Positions 1 to 5,708 of a DNA stretch of 7,405 nt are shown here, piece by piece. The DNA is taken from NCBI GenBank assembly GCA_910577805.1, contig CAJTOE010000120.1, forward strand, positions 1 to 7,405. Reading direction: 5' to 3'. The translations under genes and the position numbers were made by a program. This DNA is from an uncultured Oscillospiraceae bacterium. GTDB lineage: Bacteria > Bacillota > Clostridia > Oscillospirales > Oscillospiraceae. Numbering within the stretch: position 1 is the first letter of the stretch; each line of letters starts with the position of its first letter. The notes under the pieces were generated by a model, which saw only the letters and a list, made by a program, of their open reading frames with translations, was not told where the DNA came from and did not search any database.

Positions 1-18
1 AACGTAATTGGCGTGGGG

Positions 19-59
19 CACCCTCATCCGTCTGGCCGGAGGCCAGACGGATGAGGGTG
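19..59. repeat. Perfect 19-bp inverted repeat (hairpin) after the DUF5655-like gene
   Basis: Bases 19-37 pair without a mismatch with 41-59 around a three-base GGA loop. The core arm reads CCCTCATCCGTCTGGCC. It begins 8 bases past the stop of the minus-strand gene at 68-367, where a transcript end is expected. Neither strand has a T-run after the stem, so it is not a canonical intrinsic terminator. It could stabilise an mRNA 3' end, act as a weak terminator, or be a dispersed palindromic (REP/MITE-like) repeat. From memory, similar CCTCATCCGTC-type hairpins recur in Oscillospiraceae intergenic regions, but this could not be checked here. The structure is certain; its role is not. Bases 1-18 show nothing recognisable. 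Confidence 0.85.
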
Positions 60-67
60 AATCCCCC

Positions 68-367
68 CTACCGTTTCCCGGCCGAAAACTCCGCCGCCTC
101 TTTGATCCAGCCCAACAGCTCCCCGTCAATCTCCTTTGGAGCGCTTATCAAAACATGATGGGTCCAGCGGTTGGGCTGGGCCTTTTTCTTCCGGGCCGGG
201 AGGAAGGAAGCACAGGCAAACATGCGGCGGTTATAAAACGAAATCTGGGTCTTTTGCACCCGGACCTCGACCGGTTGGATGTCCCTCCAAACGGCGTTTT
301 CCAGGGCCTCGTAAATGGGAAGCGCGTCTATATGGGACTCAAAAAATTGCAAAATATCTGCATTCAT
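68..367 (-). CDS. Small DUF5655-like protein (99 aa)
   Basis: This 99-residue, probably cytosolic protein has no signal peptide or membrane segment. An N-terminal helical part (about 1-30) precedes a strand-rich core with VEVRVQKTQISFYNRR (33-48), then WTHH (68-71), and ends in a DxELLGWIKEA segment (81-91). The KTQISF motif, WTHH and GWxxEA ending match my memory of the DUF5655 family, whose biochemical function is unknown; I assign none. The ATG at 365-367 is preceded by AGGTG about 9 bases upstream, lying inside the last codons of the serpin gene. Only 6 bases separate it from the serpin stop, so the two are probably cotranscribed and perhaps translationally coupled. The stop TAG is at 68-70. 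The coding call is good; the family assignment is moderate. Confidence 0.78.
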   Translation of the reverse strand: MNADILQFFESHIDALPIYEALENAVWRDIQPVEVRVQKTQISFYNRRMFACASFLPARKKKAQPNRWTHHVLISAPKEIDGELLGWIKEAAEFSAGKR

Positions 368-373
368 GGCAAA

Positions 374-1723
374 TTACACCTGGTTGACCACCCCGACGAA
401 CAGGGGGATATTTTCCGTGCGGATCACAAACAGAAAGGGCCGGTCCAAATCCATCACGCAGACCTCCGGGTCCTCAATCGTCGCGCCGGTCAGCTTGAAG
501 GATAAAATGGTTGCGGCGGCGGCTTCCACACCCTCCTCGTCTACCTTGACCCGTGCAAGCTGCTTCGCGTCGGACAAAGAAGCCTCCAAATCCGTCAGCG
601 CGGACAGGTCCGCTTTGCCAGGAGACAGCAGGTCGGTCACGCCCAGCTTGTGCAGGGTCTCCATCAAATCCAAATCGGAATTGACGTCAAATTTAGGTAC
701 AGACCACTCCACCGGCCCGAACCGGTCAAACTCCAGCTTGCCGAGAAAATCCGAGTCTTGCAGAAGCGACTCCGGCGCGGTTCCCTCGTCGGGCAGCACA
801 AAGACCATTTCGCCCAGGTCGGTGGACAGGGCCGCGGCCTGATAGCCCTCCGCCTTGCACCAGTTTCCGGATGCGGTCCGGTGCATAAAGGCGGTCTGGG
901 CGGTCTGGCCCTGGCCGTTCGTAAAATCGTCCTGCCAGGTCTGCTCCGGCTGGAACGCGTCCTTCCAGCCGGCCCGGTAGTAGAGCGTGGACACCAAAAG
1001 GGCCAGCGTCAAAGCGTCCGTCTCCACCACTGGATCGCCGGAGCCAATGAGGCCGTTGGTCTGCTGAGAAATCCACTCCGTCACCGCCTTGTCCGCCTCG
1101 GCGGTCCCCATAGGCACGCAGTAGGTCCCGGCAAAATACTGTTCCGCCAGTGTGTCCAGCGTTTCCTGGACATAGTTTCCAGGCTTTCCGCTGTCCAGCC
1201 AGATGGAGTTGGCCAGAAGCAGAGAGGACGTTCCGTTCTCGGTGTACAGCCTGCGCCACACCTGGGACACCTGCTCCTGCAAGTCCTCCACAGACTCCGC
1301 CCCCAGGGCGTTCAAGACCTGGGTACGGCTGTCCCCCTCGGCGCACTGGGCCGCCATGGCCAGCGCCGCCCACAGGGAAACAGGCGAGTAGATGGCGTTT
1401 TTCCCCTTCTGGCCGTCCAGGGCCAGGGCGGTGCTGGCGCCGGCGAACTCGTTGAGCGATTGCAGCAGCTCCGGCACAAGCTTGCTGCCCCGGATCTGCT
1501 CCACCGTCTCATAATACTGCTCTGTCTGCTTCCAATAATCCTCCCCGTTGTCCTGGAACTGCGGAAGGGTGGGAAACTCCGGGTAGACGGGCTGGGAGAG
1601 CGCACGCACGACAGGCTCCGGCGCGGGGACCGATCCCTGGGCGGAGGCCCCTCCGGGGACCGGGCTGCATCCGGTGAGGACCAGTGCGCCGCTGAGAATC
1701 ATGTAGAGGATAGACTTCATCAT
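374..1723 (-). CDS. Serpin-family protease inhibitor, lipoprotein (449 aa)
   Basis: This is a predicted surface-anchored suicide inhibitor of serine (possibly cysteine) proteases. Residues 1-19 form a lipoprotein signal peptide ending in the lipobox LTGC, with the lipidated Cys at 19. A 60-70 residue Pro/Gln-rich linker follows, then the serpin fold. Family landmarks are NAIYSPVSLWAALAM (109-123), the WISQQTNGLI helix segment (217-226), the STLYYRAGW strand (245-253), VPKFDVNSDLDL (342-353), hinge EEGVEAAAAT (396-405) and C-terminal DRPFLFVI (427-434). The small Ala residues at P12-P9 of the hinge are typical of inhibitory serpins. Counting from the hinge puts P1 near Thr412 (flanked by K410, L411), but the loop is about 6 residues longer than in alpha-1-antitrypsin up to the RPF motif, so the scissile bond is uncertain. 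An in-frame ATG 12 codons upstream (1759) is rejected because the RBS sits just before the ATG at 1723. Gut Clostridia serpins (siropins) are known to inhibit host neutrophil proteases; that role here is inference. Confidence 0.93.
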   Translation of the reverse strand: MMKSILYMILSGALVLTGCSPVPGGASAQGSVPAPEPVVRALSQPVYPEFPTLPQFQDNGEDYWKQTEQYYETVEQIRGSKLVPELLQSLNEFAGASTALALDGQKGKNAIYSPVSLWAALAMAAQCAEGDSRTQVLNALGAESVEDLQEQVSQVWRRLYTENGTSSLLLANSIWLDSGKPGNYVQETLDTLAEQYFAGTYCVPMGTAEADKAVTEWISQQTNGLIGSGDPVVETDALTLALLVSTLYYRAGWKDAFQPEQTWQDDFTNGQGQTAQTAFMHRTASGNWCKAEGYQAAALSTDLGEMVFVLPDEGTAPESLLQDSDFLGKLEFDRFGPVEWSVPKFDVNSDLDLMETLHKLGVTDLLSPGKADLSALTDLEASLSDAKQLARVKVDEEGVEAAAATILSFKLTGATIEDPEVCVMDLDRPFLFVIRTENIPLFVGVVNQV

Positions 1724-1728
1724 AATTG

Positions 1729-1735
1729 CTCCTTT
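1729..1735 (-). promoter_or_regulatory. Ribosome binding site that fixes the serpin start
   Basis: On the minus strand AAAGGAG ends 5 bases before ATG ATG AAG. The start at 1723 directly opens the lipoprotein signal peptide (MMKSILYMIL). The longer in-frame start at 1759 would put a 12-residue extension with Pro and Gly before it and has no such site, so 1723 is preferred. Confidence 0.85.
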
Positions 1736-1766
1736 CAAGGCTGTTTTTCCAGGGTTCACTGAGTTG

Positions 1767-1838
1767 GACGGATAAACTGGAAAAAGGTTCCCGAAAATTT
1801 TTCTTTTTTTCCAGGAACTTTTCCCCGGAAAATCCGTC
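1767..1838. repeat. 72-base imperfect inverted repeat in the serpin leader
   Basis: The outer arms GACGGAT (1767-1773) and ATCCGTC (1832-1838) are perfect complements. Inside them GGAAAAAGGTTCC (1779-1791) pairs with GGAACTTTTCC (1814-1824), giving 11 bp with a two-base bulge. The loop holds A/T runs, including GAAAATTTTTC (1793-1803). A competing pairing exists: CTGGAAAAAG (1777-1786) can also pair with CTTTTTTTCCAG (1803-1814), which shares bases with the first stem. The element lies 44 bases upstream of the serpin start and would be in its 5' leader if transcription starts further out. It may be a regulatory leader structure, an insulator between divergent genes, or a repeat element. The function is unknown. 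Confidence 0.6.
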
Positions 1839-1842
1839 TGAT

Positions 1843-1848
1843 TCTATA
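1843..1848 (-). promoter_or_regulatory. Weak candidate -10 box for the serpin unit
   Basis: The minus strand reads TATAGA, the best -10-like hexamer in the region, giving a start near 1836 and a leader of about 110 bases containing the inverted repeat. At 17-bp spacing the -35 position (1866-1871) reads AGGAGG, unlike TTGACA. If it is real, it would need an activator or lies elsewhere. This is a low-confidence guess. Confidence 0.2.
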
Positions 1849-1876
1849 CAGTATGGGCGGTTCGACCTCCTGGGTC

Positions 1877-1920
1877 CTTAAAGAAATCTTAAGGATTTGT
1901 AATTTCCTTGTAATGATTTT
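1877..1920 (+). promoter_or_regulatory. Four tandem 11-base repeats: probable OmpR/PhoB-family operator
   Basis: The units are CTTAAAGAAAT (1877-1887), CTTAAGGATTT (1888-1898), GTAATTTCCTT (1899-1909) and GTAATGATTTT (1910-1920). Each opens with CTTAA or GTAAT and they abut with an exact 11-base period. Direct repeats with about one helical turn spacing are the usual binding layout of OmpR/PhoB winged-helix response regulators, which bind as head-to-tail dimers. The last unit covers the expected -35 position of the downstream promoter, which lacks a TTGACA-like box; this fits activation by a bound regulator. The first two units also contain the perfect inverted repeat CCTTAA/TTAAGG (1876-1881, 1889-1894), so a dyad-binding protein is an alternative. 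The regulator gene is not in the window. Confidence 0.6.
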
Positions 1921-1935
1921 CCCTGGAAGTTGAGC

Positions 1936-1941
1936 TATAAT
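1936..1941 (+). promoter_or_regulatory. -10 box of the exporter operon promoter
   Basis: A perfect TATAAT lies 36 bases upstream of the adaptor start codon. It predicts transcription from about A1948 and a leader of about 30 bases with a strong RBS. The best -35-like hexamers at 16-17 bp (TGATTT, AATGAT; 1913-1919) are poor, consistent with dependence on the adjacent 11-base repeats. It also rules out translation from the in-frame TTG at 1930, which lies upstream of the predicted transcript start. Confidence 0.75.
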
Positions 1942-1962
1942 GCTTTCATAGACCTGCGATTT

Positions 1963-1968
1963 AGGAGG
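1963..1968 (+). promoter_or_regulatory. Ribosome binding site that fixes the adaptor start
   Basis: AGGAGG with a 9-base spacer to the ATG at 1978. A nearer ATG at 1973 is out of frame with the adaptor, so 1978 is the initiator. Confidence 0.85.
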
Positions 1969-1977
1969 AATTATGCA

Positions 1978-3714
1978 ATGCCAGACGTGACTACCCCAAC
2001 CGTTCCAGAGACCCCTGCGGCCCCCGCCGCCCCGGAAGCGCCTCCCGCGCCCCCCTCTCCACCCAAAAAGAAGCCGCAGAAAAACGGACGTAAGAAAGTG
2101 AAAAACATCATCATTGCCGGCGTCGCCATCGGCGTGCTGGCAGTGGGCGGGTATTTTCTCCAAAAATTTCTGAACTCCACCGACAACAGCCAAAGCGAAA
2201 TCTACGCCATGCCGGCCCAGATGGGCTCCATCCAAAGTAAAGTGTCCGGCAGCGGCAGCGCGAAATCCAAGGAGTCCGCCGCGATTACCCTGAGCAGCAG
2301 CGGCACCGTGGAGGAGGTGTTCGTCAACAGCGGCGACATCGTGACAGAGGGCCAGCCCCTGTATACGATCTTCAGCCAGGCGGCCCAGGATAAGGTGACC
2401 GAGGCCCAGAAGCAAGTGGATAAGCTGAACAGCGAGATGCAAAAGCTGTCCGAAAGCGTGGGCAAGCTCTCGGTCCAGGCCCCCTTCTCCGGAAAGCTGA
2501 TCTCCGTGGATGAGAGCTGGAAGAACCTGGCCCAGGGCGACAAGGTGGCCTCCGGCTCCGCCATCGGCACCCTGGCCAACGACAAGCGCCTGAAGCTGTC
2601 CCTCTACTTCAGCTACGCCTATGAGGACCAGATCTCCGTGGGCCAGACCGTCAGCGTGTCCATCCCCGCCGTGATGGGCATTTATGACGGACGGGTGGAC
2701 GAGATCCACAAGGTCAGCTACATATCCCCAGAGGGAGCGGTGCATTTCCAGGTCATCATCTCCTTCTCGAACCCCGGGACCCTGACCGCCGGCATGGCCG
2801 CCAGCGCCGTGCTTACCGCGAGGGACGGCTCGGACATCTACCCCTATCAAAACGGCGAAACGGAGTATTACGAGGTCCGGGACCTGACCGTGGAGGTAGG
2901 CGGGCCGCTGATTTACAAGAATCTGTATCAGTACGCCAACATATCTGCCGGGGAGACCCTGGTAACTCTGGGCACGGAGGATTTGGACGACCAGATCCAG
3001 GCCAAGCAGAATGAGATCGACACGGCCATGGAGAACCTGAAAACCGCCACGGAAGGACTGGAGAATTTCAACGCCGTGGCCCCCATCAGCGGCACGATCA
3101 CCTCCTGTACGCTTACCCCAGGTGCGGAGGTGAAGGAGAATGACACGGTCATTATTATCGCCAACAACACCACCATGCTGGTCACGATTACAGTAGACGA
3201 CCGAAACATCGGCTTTATCAAGCCCGGTGATATGGTGGAACTCAACGGCGGTCAGTATGTCGGTACCGTAACCTCTATCGACACCAATAAGGCGGAGCAG
3301 AGCAGCGGCATGACCTCCTACCCGGTTACGCTGACGGTGGAGAACATGGACGGCTCCCTGTATGACGGTATGTGGATGGACTATTCTTTTGTCACCAGCC
3401 AGTCTGAGGACTGCATTCTGGTGCCCACTGGCGCGGTACGGTATTTCAGTGATATGGAGGGCAACCGGAAGTCTGTGGTCTTTGTCCAGCGGGACAGCCG
3501 TCCGGACGATGTGCCGGAACTGGAGCTGCCCACAACGGAACCCGGCCAGAAGGCCGACTTCCCCAGCGAGGAGGAGGGCTACTATCCAGTGATCGTAGAG
3601 ACTGGTATCTCTGACACGCAGAATGTGGAAATCGTTTCCGGCGTGGAGCTGGACGATATGGTATTTGTCAACTATGTGATTACAACGGACAGCTATGGTT
3701 ATGGCGTCTGGTAA
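1978..3714 (+). CDS. ABC exporter membrane-fusion/adaptor protein with tandem lipoyl cores (578 aa)
   Basis: This is the HlyD/MacA/YknX-type adaptor of a tripartite exporter. The N-terminus (1-41) is cytoplasmic, Pro/Ala-rich, then basic (KKKPQKNGRKKVK). One membrane helix (about 43-63) anchors it, with the rest outside. Two adaptor cores follow. Core 1 has a half-lipoyl motif (SSGTVEEVFVNSGDIVTEGQ, 107-126), a short coiled coil (133-163), the other half (VQAPFSGKLI, 166-175) and a barrel (about 203-283). Core 2 has a diverged half-lipoyl (295-332), a coiled coil (333-363), VAPISGTITSCTLTPGAEV (367-385) and a barrel (398-475). The C-terminal proximal domain starts at VPTGAVRYF (482-490) and contains a Pro/Glu-rich insert (507-535). 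MacA is about 370 residues, so this is much longer because of the second core. The coiled coils are short, as expected with no outer membrane. It heads the exporter operon; the ATPase starts 11 bases on. Confidence 0.9.
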   Translation: MPDVTTPTVPETPAAPAAPEAPPAPPSPPKKKPQKNGRKKVKNIIIAGVAIGVLAVGGYFLQKFLNSTDNSQSEIYAMPAQMGSIQSKVSGSGSAKSKESAAITLSSSGTVEEVFVNSGDIVTEGQPLYTIFSQAAQDKVTEAQKQVDKLNSEMQKLSESVGKLSVQAPFSGKLISVDESWKNLAQGDKVASGSAIGTLANDKRLKLSLYFSYAYEDQISVGQTVSVSIPAVMGIYDGRVDEIHKVSYISPEGAVHFQVIISFSNPGTLTAGMAASAVLTARDGSDIYPYQNGETEYYEVRDLTVEVGGPLIYKNLYQYANISAGETLVTLGTEDLDDQIQAKQNEIDTAMENLKTATEGLENFNAVAPISGTITSCTLTPGAEVKENDTVIIIANNTTMLVTITVDDRNIGFIKPGDMVELNGGQYVGTVTSIDTNKAEQSSGMTSYPVTLTVENMDGSLYDGMWMDYSFVTSQSEDCILVPTGAVRYFSDMEGNRKSVVFVQRDSRPDDVPELELPTTEPGQKADFPSEEEGYYPVIVETGISDTQNVEIVSGVELDDMVFVNYVITTDSYGYGVW

Positions 3715-3725
3715 GAGGTAGCGCT

Positions 3726-4421
3726 ATGTTGATTGATATTCAAAGCCTTTATAAAATTTACAACGAGGGCAAGGAGAGCGAGGTCCGCGCCCTGGACGGC
3801 GTGTCCCTCCAGATCGAGAAGGGCGAGTTTGTCGCCATCGTGGGCCAGTCCGGCTCCGGCAAGTCCACGATGATGAACGTGCTGGGCTGTCTGGACATCC
3901 CCACCTATGGGGACTACTTCCTGGACGGCACCGATGTGACTTCTCTGACCGACAAGCAGCTTGCCCACGTGCGCAACAAGGAAATCGGCTTCATTTTCCA
4001 GGGCTACAACCTGATTCAGGAGCTGGACGCGCTGGAGAATGTGACCCTGCCCCTGATTTATCAGGGTATCTCGGTGTTCGACCGGGAGGACATCGCTATG
4101 GAGGCCCTGGCGAAGGTGGGGATGGACGACCGTGCCCACCACCGGCCCAATGAGATGTCCGGCGGACAGCAGCAGCGGGTGGCCATTGCCCGCGCCATCG
4201 CCACCAAGCCGCCCATCATCATGGCCGACGAGCCCACCGGCGCGCTGGACTCCAAGACCGGCAAGCATGTGCTGGAAATTCTGCGGGACCTGTACCGCAG
4301 CGGCACCACAATACTGCTCATCACCCACGACGACGGCATCGCCGCCACGGCCAAGCGGGTGGTGCGGCTGTCGGACGGCAGGATTATTGCCGACCATCCC
4401 CAGGAGGTGGATTGGGAATGA
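3726..4421 (+). CDS. ABC transporter ATPase, LolD/MacB/YknY type (231 aa)
   Basis: This cytosolic subunit powers the exporter by ATP binding and hydrolysis as a dimer on the permease. All nucleotide-binding motifs are intact: Walker A GQSGSGKST (40-48), Q-loop FQ (91-92), signature MSGGQQQR (144-151), Walker B IIMADEP (164-170), D-loop ALDS (173-176) and switch His201. An N-terminal motif IYNEG (11-15) precedes the conserved VRALDGVSL stretch (20-28), typical of the MacB/LolD family. The length is normal for a stand-alone subunit of this family, here not fused to the permease as in E. coli MacB. A modest GAGG (3715-3718) lies 7 bases before the ATG. It is probably cotranscribed with the adaptor. 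The start of the permease overlaps its stop. Substrate cannot be read from an ATPase. Confidence 0.96.
   Translation: MLIDIQSLYKIYNEGKESEVRALDGVSLQIEKGEFVAIVGQSGSGKSTMMNVLGCLDIPTYGDYFLDGTDVTSLTDKQLAHVRNKEIGFIFQGYNLIQELDALENVTLPLIYQGISVFDREDIAMEALAKVGMDDRAHHRPNEMSGGQQQRVAIARAIATKPPIIMADEPTGALDSKTGKHVLEILRDLYRSGTTILLITHDDGIAATAKRVVRLSDGRIIADHPQEVDWE
4402..4409 (+). promoter_or_regulatory. Strong internal ribosome binding site for the permease
   Basis: AGGAGGTG lies inside the last codons of the ATPase gene, 8 bases before the permease ATG at 4418. It selects that ATG over an in-frame TTG at 4412, which is too close to the site. It suggests the permease is translated strongly and coupled to the ATPase. 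Confidence 0.85.
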
Positions 4422-5683
4422 ATTTATTGCAGGCCTTCAAGATGGCGTTCAAATCCATCGCAATGAAAAAGACCCGGTCCTTCCTGACCATGCTGGGCAT
4501 TATCATCGGCGTGGCGTCGGTGGTCATCATGGTCTCGGTGCTTCAGGGACAGAACAGGAAGAATATGGAGTATTGGGAGAAAATGGGCGATAACAAAATC
4601 AACGTCTCCTGCTATTCCTACATGGATTCCAATGATGCCACCGCGCAAAAGCTCTACGATTATTGCCTGACGCTCAACGATTTGATTCTGGGCATCACGC
4701 CGAATGTAGAAGTGGGTGAACAAGTAACCATTCGCTCCGAGTCCAAAACGCTGAAAACCAACGACTGGGACAGTATGCAGGACAGCAATGGCATGATCGA
4801 TTGGACCAAACAGTATTCCATCAAGCTGGGGTCAGAGTATTACGGCTTATGCAACAATTTGACGCTGGGCGGAGGCAGGGAGGTAAACTATTTAGAGATT
4901 GAAAAGACCCTTCCCGTGTGTGTGCTGGGCTATAACGTGAAGGACATCCTGTTTGGCTATACCGACCCGATAGGAGAATCCATCACCCTGAATGGACAGC
5001 CTTTTCAGGTGGTAGGCTGGTACAACCCGATTGGAATGGAGAACTATGGAGAATGGGACAGCGTAGTTGTCATTCCCTACAGCTTCAACCGTGCGCTGAA
5101 TAAAAATCAGCAGATTACCGATTATGTGGTCAAGGGCCGGGATGCACAGTCCACGGTGGAAGCCATGACCAAGCTGAAGGTATTTATTAACGGTATGTTC
5201 CCCACAGATGTGGACGGCAATAAACCCTTTGGCGACGGCAATGTGAGCAGTAATACCAGCTATGTTCAGGAAATGGAAAATCAGAACATGATGCAGACCT
5301 TGGTTATGGGCGCTATCGCGGGGATTTCCCTGTTGGTGGGCGGTATCGGCATTATGAACATTATGCTGGTGACCGTGACCGAGCGTACACGGGAAATCGG
5401 CATCCGGAAGGCCATCGGCGCGGAGCGGGCCAGCATTATCACACAGTTTTTGATCGAAGCGGCGGTGATTTGCTCCATCGGCGGACTGATCGGCATCGGA
5501 ATCGGCACCGTGGGGACTCTGATTGCAGGCAAAATGATATTGCAGGAGTCCTCCATGCTGCCCAGTACCTTTATTACCGTGGGAGCTTTCCTGTTCTCGG
5601 TGGTCCTGGGCGTGATTTTCGGCATGTACCCCGCCATCAAGGCCTCCGGCTTGCAGCCGGTGGTGGCCCTGCGGGCGGATTAA
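4418..5683 (+). CDS. ABC transporter permease, FtsX/MacB/YknZ type (421 aa)
   Basis: This is the membrane subunit of the exporter. It follows the MacB plan: a short N-terminal helix (MNLLQAFKMAFKSIAMKKTR, 1-20), TM1 (about 21-43, MLGIIIGVASVVIM), a large extracellular domain (about 44-290), then TM2 (about 294-318), the cytoplasmic coupling segment TERTREIGIRKAIGA (321-335), TM3 (about 345-372) and TM4 (about 385-405). Family members usually do not pass substrate through the membrane; they move or signal to partners outside by mechanotransmission, and here the partner would be the adaptor at 1978-3714. The ATG overlaps the ATPase stop as ATGA. The extracellular part is visibly poorer in GC than the ends of the gene and the ATPase. 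The nearest named system is Bacillus subtilis YknXYZ, linked to protection against the SdpC toxin. The actual substrate here is unknown. Confidence 0.94.
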   Translation: MNLLQAFKMAFKSIAMKKTRSFLTMLGIIIGVASVVIMVSVLQGQNRKNMEYWEKMGDNKINVSCYSYMDSNDATAQKLYDYCLTLNDLILGITPNVEVGEQVTIRSESKTLKTNDWDSMQDSNGMIDWTKQYSIKLGSEYYGLCNNLTLGGGREVNYLEIEKTLPVCVLGYNVKDILFGYTDPIGESITLNGQPFQVVGWYNPIGMENYGEWDSVVVIPYSFNRALNKNQQITDYVVKGRDAQSTVEAMTKLKVFINGMFPTDVDGNKPFGDGNVSSNTSYVQEMENQNMMQTLVMGAIAGISLLVGGIGIMNIMLVTVTERTREIGIRKAIGAERASIITQFLIEAAVICSIGGLIGIGIGTVGTLIAGKMILQESSMLPSTFITVGAFLFSVVLGVIFGMYPAIKASGLQPVVALRAD

Positions 5684-5708
5684 TGAAAGAGTGAAAAGGG
5701 GGATTTTT

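Noticed and set aside
19..59. Intrinsic (rho-independent) terminator for the minus-strand unit
   Set aside because: The stem is strong and well placed, but no T-run follows on either strand, so it is listed as a repeat of unknown role.
650..1762. Plus-strand open frame of 370 codons opposite the serpin
   Set aside because: Arg/Gly/Leu-rich with no domain; the minus frame has a lipobox and complete serpin motifs.
1930..1977. TTG start at 1930 giving the adaptor 16 extra residues
   Set aside because: It lies upstream of the TATAAT box and predicted transcript start, and the AGGAGG at 1963-1968 points to the ATG at 1978.
1756..2850. Long minus-strand open frame (364 codons) opposite the adaptor gene and control region
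   Set aside because: Its product is Gly/His/Val-rich with no recognisable domain, and it crosses the promoter and the strongly supported adaptor. It is an antisense shadow of GC-rich codons.
3699..4397. Minus-strand open frame opposite the ATPase
   Set aside because: It mirrors the ATPase gene almost end to end; the sense frame has every ABC motif.
3726..5683. A single fused MacB protein split by a frameshift
   Set aside because: ATPase and permease each have normal ends, an ATGA overlap and a dedicated RBS; separate subunits are normal in YknYZ/LolD-type systems.
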